Shown here piece by piece: positions 54,443-64,000 of a stretch of DNA of 64,000 nt (the stretch's first letter is position 1; every line of letters begins with the position of its first letter). The translations under genes were made by a program, and so were the position numbers. The stretch is from Lolium rigidum (taxonomy: Eukaryota; Streptophyta; Magnoliopsida; Poales; Poaceae): the NCBI RefSeq assembly GCF_022539505.1, contig NC_061510.1, positions 100,456,292-100,520,291 of the forward strand, given 5' to 3'. The notes beneath the pieces are model-generated. The model did not search any database. It saw only the letters and a program-made list of their open reading frames with translations, and was not told the DNA's origin.

Positions 54443-54895
54443 TTACTCCTTCGGCGGTGGTGATGAATTCTTCCCGCGATTCTTAAAGATCTCCTTCAAC
54501 TTCAGCTTCTCAGTTTGGCAATTCTGCACTAAGACTCGAAGAGGTTCATTGTTGTCCAAAGATGCCGGTGGTGGCCTTGTGATGGAAATTGAGTGATACT
54601 CCAGCATTCTGCGAAGTCGGTGGTTCTCCTCCTGAAGTATTTCCACCTCCCTTCTCAGAGCACGGTATTGATCACAAAACTCATCGGTGACCCGTAGTGC
54701 TTCCTCCACAGCAGGGAAAGAGTTGAGGCTAAGAGCAGGCGGTAGAGGTCCCTGCAAGTTATGAGAAAAAGAACGTCCAGTGTTAACCGATCCCACCACG
54801 ATTGGCTTACTCCCCGTAGTTTGCCGCTTCCTTTTTGTTGAGGGCACCCCCTTCACTTCCTCCAAAGGCTCCTTGTCCTTGTTGTTGGAGGCCAT
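54443..54895 (-). CDS. Athila-A accessory ORF: basic/coiled-coil protein of 150 residues
   Basis: The open frame from ATG 54895 to the stop at 54443 lies between pol and the 3' LTR, where env-like or accessory ORFs of Athila elements are found. The N-terminus is charged with a nuclear-signal-like KRKRQ (about residue 22). Residues about 65-100 are rich in heptad-spaced Leu/Val with Glu/Arg (YRALRREVEILQEENHRLRR), a probable coiled coil. The C-terminus is basic and proline-ended. No membrane segment is seen, so it is not an obvious Env. A TATA box lies about 95 bases upstream. I do not recognise the protein. Confidence 0.6.
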   Translation of the reverse strand: MASNNKDKEPLEEVKGVPSTKRKRQTTGSKPIVVGSVNTGRSFSHNLQGPLPPALSLNSFPAVEEALRVTDEFCDQYRALRREVEILQEENHRLRRMLEYHSISITRPPPASLDNNEPLRVLVQNCQTEKLKLKEIFKNRGKNSSPPPKE

Positions 54896-54988
54896 GATGC
54901 TTCTAGATCAAAGATAGATCCTGGCAGAAACAGCTCGAAACAAAACACGTTGAGAAAACGATATACGGACCTCCAGGGGTCCGGGGGA

Positions 54989-54996
54989 TTATATAG
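54989..54996 (-). promoter_or_regulatory. Internal TATA box upstream of the accessory ORF
   Basis: The minus strand reads GCTATATAATCC, close to the plant TATA consensus. It stands about 95 bases before the ATG at 54895, with GC-rich LTR-like DNA (55060-55160) just upstream. Confidence 0.55.
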
Positions 54997-55039
54997 CAAA
55001 AAATTTCTCGACAAACGGAAAGTACCAGGTCGAACCAGA

Positions 55040-55180
55040 GTCGGAAAGGAGCAACGAGGGGACCTCCTCACAGGGCGGCGCGGCCAGGCTGGGGCCCGCG
55101 CCGGCCTATGGGGGCACCTCCTCGTGTGTCTCCTCCACTCCGTTTCGATCTCGTAATTTTTCATATTTTCCAAAAGTTGC
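55040..55180 (-). other. LTR-like GC-rich block inside Athila-A
   Basis: CCTCCTCACAGGGCGGCGCG and GGCCTATG with a following AATTTTTCATAT are collinear with the LTR bases at 52318-52445. The block begins soon after the pol stop (TAG at 55234-55236). Confidence 0.65.
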
Positions 55181-55233
55181 AAAAACATTGTTCGGAAAGT
55201 TAAACGCGGACTTTTTCTTACCAGAACTGTTAC

Positions 55234-56833
55234 CTATTCAAAGTCGGACTCTGCAGGGCTGTCAACTTGGTCTTTGATGAAAGCTTCCGGAGTTACCACT
55301 TGAATAACATCAACATCTTCATTATAAGAATCACCCGAGATATAATGCTTGAGTCTTTGTCCATTCACCACTTGTGTGGCATTACCTTGCGAGAGCTAAT
55401 TTTAATTGCTCTCGATCGATACACCTCATCAATGACATATGGTCCTTCCCATTTTGAGAGTAATTTCCCTGCAAAAAATCTGAGACGAGACCGATACAAT
55501 AGGACTTTATCTCCAACATTAAATTCTCTTTTAATAATTCTTCTATCATGCCATTTCTTAACTTTCTCTTTAAAGAGTTTAGCATTTTCATACGCTTCAC
55601 TTCTCCATTCATCTAGAGAACTCAATTGTAGCAATCTCTTCTTACCGGCAAGTTTAGGATCTTTATTAAGTTCTCTCACGGCCCAGTAAGCTTTGTGCTC
55701 TAGTTCTAAAGGTAAATGACAAGCTTTCCCATAAACCATTTTATACGGTGACATACCCATGGGATTTTTATAAGCAGTTCTATAAGCCCATAGTGCTTCT
55801 TTCAATTTAATAGCCCAGTTCTTTCTAGATTTATTAACGGTCTTTTGCAAGATAGATTTAATCTCTCTATTTGATAATTCTACTTGCCCACTAGTTTGAG
55901 GATGATAAGCAGAAGCAATTCTATGATTAATACCATATTTAGCAAGAGTTTTTCTAAAACCACCATGCATAAAATGAGAACCTCCATCAGTCATAATATA
56001 TCTAGGAACTCCAAATCTAGGAAAAATAATATCTAAAAGCATTCTTAAAGAGGTCTCACCATCAGCACTTTTTGTAGGTATGGCTTCCACCCATTAAGTA
56101 ACATAATCAACAACGACAAGTATATGAGTGTTACCTTCTGAAGAAGGGAAAGGACCCATGAAGTCAAATCCCCAACAATTGAATGGTTCAATAACAAGAG
56201 TATAATTCATAGGCATTTCATTGCGTCTGGAGATATTACCAACCCTTTGACATTCATCACAAGATAAAATAAACTTCCTTGCATCTTTGAAGAGAGTTGG
56301 CCAATAAAAACCTGATTGTAGAACCTTTTGCGCGGTCCTATCTCCGGCGTGATGTCCTCCATAAACACTACCATGACATTTACTCAATATCTTCTGTTGT
56401 TCATATTCGGGAACACATCTTCGCAGAATACCATCCACTCCTTCTTTATATAAGTGTGGGTCATCCCAAAAATAATGCCTCAAGTCATAAAAGAATTTCC
56501 TCCTTTGCTGAGCTGAAAAGGTGGGAGGCAAGTACTTGGATACAATAAAGTTAGCATAATCAGCGTACCAAGGATTATCTCGCGAGCTCACCTTTATTAC
56601 AGCCAATTGTTCATTTGGAAAACTACCATTAACAGGAACAAGATCATAAGTAATATTTTCCAATCTAGACAAATTATCAGCAACAGGATTATCAGCACCT
56701 TTCCTATCTATAATATGCAAATCAAATTCTTGCAAAAGAAGTACCCATCTAATAAGCCTTGGCTTAGCATCTTTCTTTGTCATAAGGTATCTAATTGCAG
56801 CATGATCAGTATGAATTGTAACTTTTGAATCAA
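55234..56833 (-). pseudogene. Athila-A RNase H C-terminus and integrase
   Basis: RNase H ends with [12 protein letters not shown] and [13 protein letters not shown]. The integrase has a zinc region ([20 protein letters not shown]), the catalytic core [16 protein letters not shown] and HPQTSGQVELSNREIK, and a C-terminal domain GDKVLLYRSRLRFFAGKL. A stop near 56093 splits the core, and a frameshift near 55400 displaces the last 50 or so codons, whose natural stop is at 55234. The integrase would insert element DNA into the chromosome. No chromodomain is seen, as expected for Athila. Confidence 0.9.
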
Positions 56834-58337
56834 TGATACGTCCAATTTGCATCACTATTTTATATCATAATTTGCTGTTATTCATTGATATATTTCATAT
56901 TGGGACACAATACTTATGTTATTTCATCTATTTTGCATGTTTCATCATTATTGGAGGATCGAACGCCGGAGCCAGGATTCTGCTGGAAAAAGCACCGTCA
57001 GAAAGCAATATTTCGGAAGATCGACTGTGGAAGGAAATTATACCAAAAATCCTATTTTTCAAGATGACGAAGGAAGCCAGAAGGAGGAGCCAGGGTGGGC
57101 CCACACCCTAGGGCGGCGCGGCCCGAGCCCCGGCCGCGCCGCCATGTGGTGTGAGGGGCCCACGACCCCTTTCGCCTCCTTTTCTTCGCCAAACCCTTCG
57201 TCCCGAAGACCTAAGCCACGGAGGAATCCTCACGAAGGGTTACGGCCGCCTCGCGCGGGCGGAGAACACCGAGAGAAAAGAGCTCTCCGGCGGGCGAGGA
57301 ATCCGTCGGGGAAATTCCCTCCCGGAGGGAAATCGACGCCATCGTCACCGCCATCGAGCTGGACATCATCTTCATCACCATCATCATCATCTCCACCATC
57401 ATCACCGCCATCTCCTCCGCAACACCTCGTCACCGCCGTAGCAATTTGGGTTTGATCTTGATTGTTTGATAGGGGAAACTCTCCCGGTATCTATTCATAC
57501 TTGTTGTTGATGCTATTGAGTGAAACCATTGAACCAAGTTTATGTTCAGATTGTTATTCATCATCATATCACCTCCGATCATGTTCCATATGATGTCTCG
57601 TGAGTAGTTCGTTTAGTTCTTGAGGACATGGGTGAAGTCTAAATGTTAGTAGTGAACTATGGTTGAGTAATATTCAATGTTATGATATTTAAGTTGTGGT
57701 GTTATTCTTCTAGTGGTGTCGTGTGAACGTCGACTACACGACACTTCACCATTTATGGGCCTAGGGGAATGCATCTTGTACTCGTTTGCCAATTGCGGGG
57801 TTGCCGGAGTGACGAGAAACCTAAACCCCCGTTGGTATATCGATGCGAGGAGGGATCGCGGGATCTCGAGTTTAAGGCTGTGGTTAGATTTATCTTAATT
57901 ACTTTCTTGTAGTTGCGGATGCTTGCAAGGGGTATAATCACAAGTATGTATTAGTCCTAGGAAGGGCGGTACATTAGCACAGGTTCACCCACACAACACT
58001 TATCAAAACAATGAAGATTAATCAGTTCGTATGTAGCGAAAGCACTAGACTAAAATCCCATGTGTCCTCGAGAACGTTTGGTCATTATAAGTAAACAAAC
58101 CGGCTTGTCCTTTGTGCTAAAAAGGATTGGGCCACTCGCTGCAATTATTTCTCTCGCATTTTACTTACTCGTACTTATTTCATCTGTCACATCAAAACCC
58201 CCTGAATACTTGTCTGTGAGCATTTACAGTGAAACCTTCATCGAAACTGCTTGTCAACACCTTCTGCTCCTCGTTGGGATCGACATTCTTACTTATCGAA
58301 GATACTACGATACACCCCCTATACTTGTGGGTCATCA
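56834..58337 (+). mobile_element. Solo LTR of the Athila-A family, inserted in Athila-A RNase H
   Basis: It starts TGATACGTCC, ends GGGTCATCA and is flanked by ATCAA on both sides (56829-56833, 58338-58342). Reverse complemented, it follows the 51112-52648 LTR through its length, so it is the same or a sister family in opposite orientation. Its GC-rich stem is at 57111-57123 and 57132-57143. No internal sequence remains. Confidence 0.94.
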
Positions 58338-59974
58338 ATCAACAATATAGGATCTAAACTTATCACAAGCAAAGACTACAGCTAATAATTCTTTTTCAGT
58401 TGTAGCATAATTTCTTTGAGCAGCATCAAGAGTTTTGCTAGCATAATGAATAACATTCAATTTCTTATCTACTCGTTGTCCAAGAACAGCGCCTACAGCA
58501 AAATCACTAGCATCACACATAATTTCAAAAGGCAAATTCCAATCAGGAGGTTCAACTACGGGAGCAGTTGTTAAGGCTTTCTTTAGAGTTTCAAAAGCTT
58601 CCTTACAATCATCATCAAAAACAAAAGGTACATCTTTTTGAAGAAGATTAGTAAGAGGCTTTGAAATCTTAGAAAAGTCTTTAATAAATCTCCTATAAAA
58701 CCCAGCATGACCAAGAACACTACGAATACCTTTAACATCCCTAGGATAAGGCATCTTCTCAATTGCTTCAACTTTAGCTCTATCAACTTCAATACTTCTC
58801 TCAGAAATTTTATGTCCCAATACAATTCCTTCATTAACCATAAAGTGGCATTTCTCCCAATTAAGAACAAGGTTAGTTTCTTCACATCTCTGCAATACTT
58901 TATCAAGGTTTCGCAAGCAATTATCAAAAGAATTCCCATAGACGAGAAAAATCATCCATGAATACCTCTACAATACTCTCACAAAATCCATGAAAAATAG
59001 CGGACATGCATCTTTGAAAGGTAGCAGGAGCATTACATAAACCAAAAGGCATACGCCTATAAGCATAAGTTCCATAGGGACAAGTGAAAGTGGTTTTCTA
59101 TTGATCTTTAGCTTTAACAGCAATTTGTGAAAACCCATAATAACCATCAAGAAAGCAAAAATGAGTATTTTTAGACAACCTTTCTAACATTTGATCAATA
59201 AAGGGTAAAGGGTAATGATCTTTCTTAGTAACCTTATTAACTTTTCGATAATCAATGCACATTCTATACCCTACAACTACTCTTTGAGGGATGAGCTCAT
59301 CATTATCATTAGGCACAACGAGTCATTCCTCCTTTCTTAGGAACACAATGCACAGGACTAACCCATTTACTATCAGCAATAGGATATATAATACCAGCTT
59401 CAAGAAGTTTTAATACCTCATTCCTTACCACATCCTTCATCTTCGGAATTAGACGACGTTGATGCTCAACAACAGGCTTTGCATCATCTTCCATATTGAT
59501 AGCATGTTGGCAAATAGAGGGAGAAATCCCCTTCAAGTCATCAAGAGTATAGCCAATAGCTCCTCGGTGTTTCTTCAATATTTCCAATAACCTTTCTTCC
59601 TCAATATCTGAAAGCTTAGAACTAATAATAACAGGATATATTTTCTTATCATCAATATGAGCATACTTAAGATTATCAGGCAATGGTTTTAAATCAAAAA
59701 CAGGATCTTCCTTTGGAGGTGGTGTTGTACCTAGATCTTCAACCGGTAAGTCATGTTTCAGAATAGGTTGACGAAGGAAAATTTCATCAAGCTCATTTCT
59801 TTCTTCCCTAAAAACTTCACTCTCACTATTCTCCAAATGTTGCTGCAAAGGATTATTAGGAGCAAGAGCAATAAACGCACCTTTGTTCAACTCTAAAATC
59901 ATTATTAGGCAAATCAGCTTTATAAGGAGTTTTGGCAAATTTAGAGAAATTAAACTCATAAGATTCACCAGCAA
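58338..59974 (-). pseudogene. Athila-A reverse transcriptase and RNase H N-terminus
   Basis: RT motifs in order are LKLLEAGIIYPIADSKWVSP, CVPKKGG, MCIDYRKVNKVTKKDHYPLP, CFLDGYYGFSQIAV, MPFGLCNAPATFQ-like bases near 59030, and the catalytic FMDDF near 58955. Then come LGHKISE, GFYRRFIKDFSKI, and the RNase H start CDASDFAVGAVLGQ and HYASKTLDAAQ. The frame shifts at about 59310, 59100 and 58960. The solo LTR enters after SYIVD. Confidence 0.9.
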
Positions 59975-60227
59975 ATTTAGCCATAATCTTTTCCTTCTTG
60001 CAATCTATAACAGCTCCACAAGTATTTAGGAAAGGTCTACACAAAATAATAGGACAATACTTACTAGCAGCAGAACCAAATACCAAAAAGTCAGCAGGAT
60101 ATTTAATCTTACCACATAGAACTTCCACATCTCGAACAATACCAATAGGAGAGATAGTTTCTCTATTAGCTAACCGAATAACCACATCAATATCTTCAAG
60201 TTCACAAGAACCAATTTCATGCATGAT
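59875..60227 (-). pseudogene. Athila-A protease C-terminal part
   Basis: The frame has EDIDVVIRLANRETISPIGI, VLCGKIKYPADFLVFG and CPIILCRPFL, the end of an Athila retropepsin (usual ILGRPFL; Gly is Cys here). The active-site DLGAS lies beyond the insertion point at 60228. Confidence 0.82.
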
Positions 60228-61252
60228 TGATGCGTGCAGTCGACACGTCCGTTGGGAACCCCAAGAGGAAGGTGTGATGCGTACAGTAGCAAGTTTTCCC
60301 TCAGAAAGAAACCAATGTTTATCGAACCAGGAGGAGCCAAGAAGCACGTTGAAGGTTGTTGGTGGCGGAGTGTAGTGCGGCGCAACACCGGGGATTCCGG
60401 CGCCAACGTGGAACCTGCACAACACAATCACGAACGTTGCCCCAACGTAACAGCGAGGTTGTCAATCTCACCGGCTTGCTGTAAACAAAGGATTAGATCT
60501 ATAGTGTGGATGATGATGGTTGTTTGCGAAGAACAGTAAAGAACAATTGCAGTAGATTGTATTTCAGATGTAAATAATAGGACCGGGGTCCACAGATCAC
60601 TAGTGGTGTCTCTCCCATAAGATAGCAGATGTTGGGTGAACAAATTACAGTTGGGCAATTGACAAATAAAGAAGGCATAACAATGCACATACATATATCA
60701 TGATGAGTACTATGAGATTTAATCGGGGCATAACGACAAAGTACATAGACCGCTATCCGACATGCATCTATGCCTAAAAAGTCCACCTTCAGAGTTATCA
60801 TCCGAACCCCTTCCAGGTATTAAGTTGTAAACAACGGACAATTGCATTAAGTATGGTGCGTAATGTAATCAACACAAATATCCTTAGACAAAGCATCGAT
60901 GTTTTATCCCTAGTAGCAACGACACATCCACAACCTTAGAACTTTTCGTCACTCGTCCCAGATTTAATGGAGGCATGAACCCACTATCGAGCATAAATAC
61001 TCCCTCTTGGAGTCACAAGTATCAACTTGGCCAGAGCCTCTACTAGCAACAGAGAGCATGCAAGAACATAAATAACATATATGATAGATTGATAATCAAC
61101 TTGACATAGTATTCAATATTCATCGGATCCCAACAAACACAACATGAAGGATTACAAATAGATGATCTTGATCATGATAGGCAGCTCACAAGATCTAACA
61201 TGATAGTACAATGAGGAGAAGACGACCATCTAGCTACTGCTATGGACCCATA
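60228..61252 (-). mobile_element. Athila-type LTR fragment (relative of the 16.6-kb family)
   Basis: It starts TGATGCGTGCAG and follows the LTR at 16576 through CCCCAAGAGGAAGGTGTGATG, cut here to CCAAGAGGAAGGTGTGATG, to TATGGACCCATA. There a copia LTR begins. The remaining third should lie to the right of the window. Similarity to the 16.6-kb LTRs is high but not exact. Confidence 0.85.
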
Positions 61253-63044
61253 TGTAGGATAACGTTGCATAGAAAACAAAAAAATTCCTACCGCGAACAT
61301 GCAATCCAAGCCAAGATGCAATCTAGAAGACGGTAGCAACGAGGGGGTATCGAGTCTCACCCTTGAAGAGATTCCAAAGCCTACAAGATGAGGCTCTTGT
61401 TGCTGCGGTAGACGTTCACTTGCCGCTTGCAAAAGCGCGTAGAAGATCTTGATCACGATCGGTTCCGGCGCCACGAACGGGCAGCACCTCCGTACTCGGT
61501 CACACGTTCGGTTGTTGATGAAGACGACGTCCACCTCCCGTTCCGGCGGGCAGCGGAAGTAGTAGCTCCTCTTGAATCCGACGAGCACGACGGCGTGGTG
61601 TCGGTGGCGGTGGAGAACTCCGGCGGAGCTTCGCTAAAGCTACGCGGGAGATATGGAGGAGAGGGGCGGCTAGGGTTTGGGAGGGGGTGGCCGGCCGGCC
61701 ACTTCAAGGGGCGGCCAGCTTGTGGTCTTGGGGTGGCCGGCCCCCTCCCTTGGCCCCTCATTATATAGGTGGATCCCCAAGAGTTGGTCTCCAAGTCTTC
61801 GAATAAGACCCGAACCAAAACCTTCCATAAGGAGGGGAAACCTAGCCAAGCTAGGACCTCCCACCAAAGGTGGGAGTTCCACCTCCCATATGGGTGGGTG
61901 GCCGGCCCCCTAAGGGGGAGTCCACTTGGGACTCCTCCCCCACTAGGGTTGGCCGGCCATGGACGTGGGGTCCCATGTGGACTCCACCTTCCTTGGTGGT
62001 TTCTTCCGGACTTTTCTAGAACCTTCTAGAACCTTCCATAGAACCTTCCGCGACATTTTAATTCACATAAAATGACATCCTATATATGAATCTTATTCTC
62101 CGGACCATTCCGGAACTCCTCGTGATGTCCGGGATCTCATCCGGGACTCCGAACAAATATTCGAACTCCATTCCATATTCAAGTACTAACATTTCAACAT
62201 CCAACTTTAAGTGTGTCACCCTACGGTTCGTGAACTATGCGGACATGGTTGAGTACTCACTCCGACCAATAACCAATAGCGGGATCTGGAGATCCATAAT
62301 GGCTCCCACATATTCAACGATGACTTTAGTGATCGAATGAACCATTCACATACAATACCAATTCCCTTTGTCACGCGATATTTTACTTGTCCGAGGTTTG
62401 ATCTTCGGTATCACTCCATACCTTGTTCAACCTCGTCTCCTGACAAGTACTCTTTACTCGTACCGTGGTATGTGGTCTCTTATGAACTTATTCATATGCT
62501 TGCAAGACATTAGACGACATTCCACCGAGAGGGCCCAGAGTATATCTATCCATCATCGGGATGGAAAAATTCCACTGTTGATCCATATGCCTCAACTCAT
62601 ACTTTCCGGATACTTAATCCCACCTTTATAGCCACCCATTTACGCAGTGGTGTTTTGTGTAATCAAAGTACCTTTCCGGTATAAGTGATTTATATGATCT
62701 CATGGTCATAAGGACTAGGTAACTATGTATCGAAAGCTTATAGCAAATAACTTAATGACGGGATCTTATGCTACGCTTAATTTGGGTGTATCCATTACAT
62801 CATTCATACAATGATATAACCTTGTTATTAATAACATCCAATGTTCATGATTATGAAACTAATCATCTATTAATCAACAAGCTAGTTTAAGAGGCATACT
62901 AGGGACTTCTTTGTTGTCTACATATCACACATGTACTAATGTTTCGGTTAATACAATTATAGCATGATATATAAACATTTATCATAAACATAAAGATATA
63001 AATAATAACCACTTTATTATTGCCTCTAGGGCATATCTCCTTCG
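61253..63044 (-). repeat. BARE/Angela-like copia 3' LTR
   Basis: On the minus strand it starts (C)GAAGGAGATATGCCCTAG and ends CGTTATCCTACA, the typical layout of the BARE-1/Angela/WIS group. The canonical first T of TG is mutated (63044). The left flank CCATA is a candidate target duplication inside the Athila LTR. A TATATAATGAGG box (minus, about 61760-61771) lies in the LTR. Confidence 0.85.
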
Positions 63045-63062
63045 ATCTCCCACTTGCACTAG
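63045..63062 (-). promoter_or_regulatory. Polypurine tract of the BARE/Angela-like element
   Basis: Minus strand GCAAGTGGGAGAT directly precedes the LTR. Confidence 0.75.
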
Positions 63063-63064
63063 AG

Positions 63065-63336
63065 TCAATAATCTAGATTACATTGTAATATACCTAACAC
63101 CCATGGTATTCGGTGTTGGTCATGCTTTTCCCTAGGGAGAGCTTTAGTCAACGGATCTGCTACATTCGGATCGGTGTGTACTTTGCAAATCTTTACTTCT
63201 CCATCTTCGATGTACTCGCGAATCGAGTGGTAACGCAGCTTGATATGCTTCAGCCTCTTGTGTGACCTTGGCTCTTGTGCATTGGCGATGGCACCCATGT
63301 TATCACAGTAAATGATTAATGGGTCCAATGCACTAG
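63065..63336 (-). pseudogene. BARE/Angela-like RNase H C-terminus
   Basis: The frame reads LIIYCDNMGAIANAQEP, HKRLKHIKLRYHSIREYI and VHTDPNVADPLTKALPRE, the closing part of a Ty1/copia RNase H. The last codons are frameshifted. Upstream pol is cut at 63337 by another LTR, so only the end is in the window. Confidence 0.9.
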
Positions 63337-64000
63337 TGTTGCGGTCAGAAACCCACCGGCGGGCAGCGACTGGCAACACCGTAGAGCCGGGAACAACTCA
63401 GGGCTGTGGCTGGCCCCAGTCCCTCAGAGCGACGGCCCGCAAAGCCTTCTGGTCACACGTCCGATGCTGTCGCAAGGGCGTGCCACCTGACCTATACCTG
63501 GTCAGGAAGGTGTTTGGATGATGCCTCGCTTAGTTCCTGCATGGCATACACGTAAACGTTAAATACGAGCCTCGATCGGCTCTCAGGTTGTCCTGTGAAT
63601 CGGCTCAATGAGCCGATCCACCCATGATTCGTACGAGGTGCACGAATATATGGTGGTCCTGCTTGATCAAGATAAAGCTAAAGCGATCTACGACGATTTA
63701 GGGTTTTCACCGCATAATCGGATCATCCTACTCACGATTGGGCCTCGCGCTCGCGTACGGTGACCGTAAGCCGATCCTAGACAGGGGCCTAAAAACCAAC
63801 ACGAGGTTGATCCCCGGAACATCTCGTCTAGGGCTAGCAAACTCCACCCTACACGCCGCTGGATCCTCCAACCCTTTGTAAGGCCTAACTATTGCGGATA
63901 TTAAACTAATCCTTGAAGAACAAGGAGCAACCATAACGGATCGGATCTACTAAACAATGATCAAGCGGGTGCCGCCCCTACACCTAAGATAGGTGTAAGG
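63337..64000. mobile_element. Start of a further LTR-type element (runs off the window)
   Basis: TGTTGCGGTCAGAAACCCAC opens abruptly inside the copia RNase H after ACTAG, as an LTR would. The sequence is GC-rich with a palindromic AATCGGCTCAATGAGCCGAT near 63600. No coding signal is seen. The family and orientation cannot be set because the other end is outside. Confidence 0.55.

Larger units (their letters stand above)
51112..60227 (-). mobile_element. Athila-type Ty3/Gypsy element (Athila-A), interior interrupted twice
   Basis: The left LTR (51112-52648) starts TGATGACCCAC and ends GGACGTATCA. From right to left the interior has protease, RT, RNase H, integrase, an extra ORF and a polypurine tract. 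A solo LTR of the same family sits in RNase H, and an LTR of another family cuts the protease end at 60228. Gag, primer site and 5' LTR lie beyond the window. The left flank CGCCC is a candidate target duplication whose partner cannot be seen. Confidence 0.9.

Noticed and set aside
61427..62029. Pro/Gly/Arg-rich ORFs in the 61-62 kb region
   Set aside because: They lie in the GC-rich part of a BARE/Angela-like LTR and contain GGCCGGCC repeats; no gene features.

Overview
The window looks like intergenic DNA from a large-genome pooid grass (wheat/barley tribe, oat or ryegrass type; the species cannot be told from this alone). It carries one intact nuclear gene, remnants of two others, and a dense nest of LTR retrotransposons, LINE fragments and DNA-transposon debris. 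Elements of Athila, copia and Reina type, with 5-base target-site duplications (TSDs) and grass-style primer-binding sites, support this placement.

Layout. Positions 1-14454 hold a minus-strand Ty1/copia element (Copia-1). A LINE (4717-12959) broke its gag, and a 4.2-kb non-autonomous LTR element (5005-9207, TSD GCCAC) later broke the LINE. Copia-1 sits in the 5' end of a second copia gag (to 15293). A 109-bp tandem array follows, then a 5'-only copy of a prohibitin gene (exons 1-2, 15803-16186). Upstream of that copy, a second LINE (16510-27347) is split by an 8.1-kb Athila-like element (16576-24724, TSD CCCCT). A 2.3-kb segment bounded by inverted CTAG-type ends (27349-29694) separates this from the complete prohibitin gene (30634-35772, minus strand, five exons, 283 codons), whose introns hold several repeat arrays.

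Positions 36922-41770 carry two solo LTRs with perfect TSDs (CGCCG and GCCTC), a diverged LTR and a CACTA-like fragment. Positions 42020-50262 are debris of an SPB1/FTSJ3-type rRNA methyltransferase gene plus a threefold 0.4-kb repeat, into which a young Reina-type chromovirus (42490-47824, TSD AATGG) inserted. A CpG-rich, promoter-like stretch at 50300-50761 is cut by nested Athila-type elements. The largest (51112-60227) holds a solo LTR of its own family (56834-58337, TSD ATCAA) and a small extra ORF with its own TATA box. The right end has an LTR fragment related to the 16.6-kb Athila family, a BARE/Angela-like copia LTR with the end of its RNase H, and the start of one more LTR.

Only the prohibitin gene looks functional. 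The two prohibitin copies share promoter and exons 1-2, which suggests an old tandem duplication later pushed apart and truncated by transposons. The most unusual structure is in the 51-60-kb Athila-type element: a block resembling LTR promoter DNA sits between pol and a coiled-coil ORF and is followed by a good TATA box, as if LTR sequence had been reused as an internal promoter.
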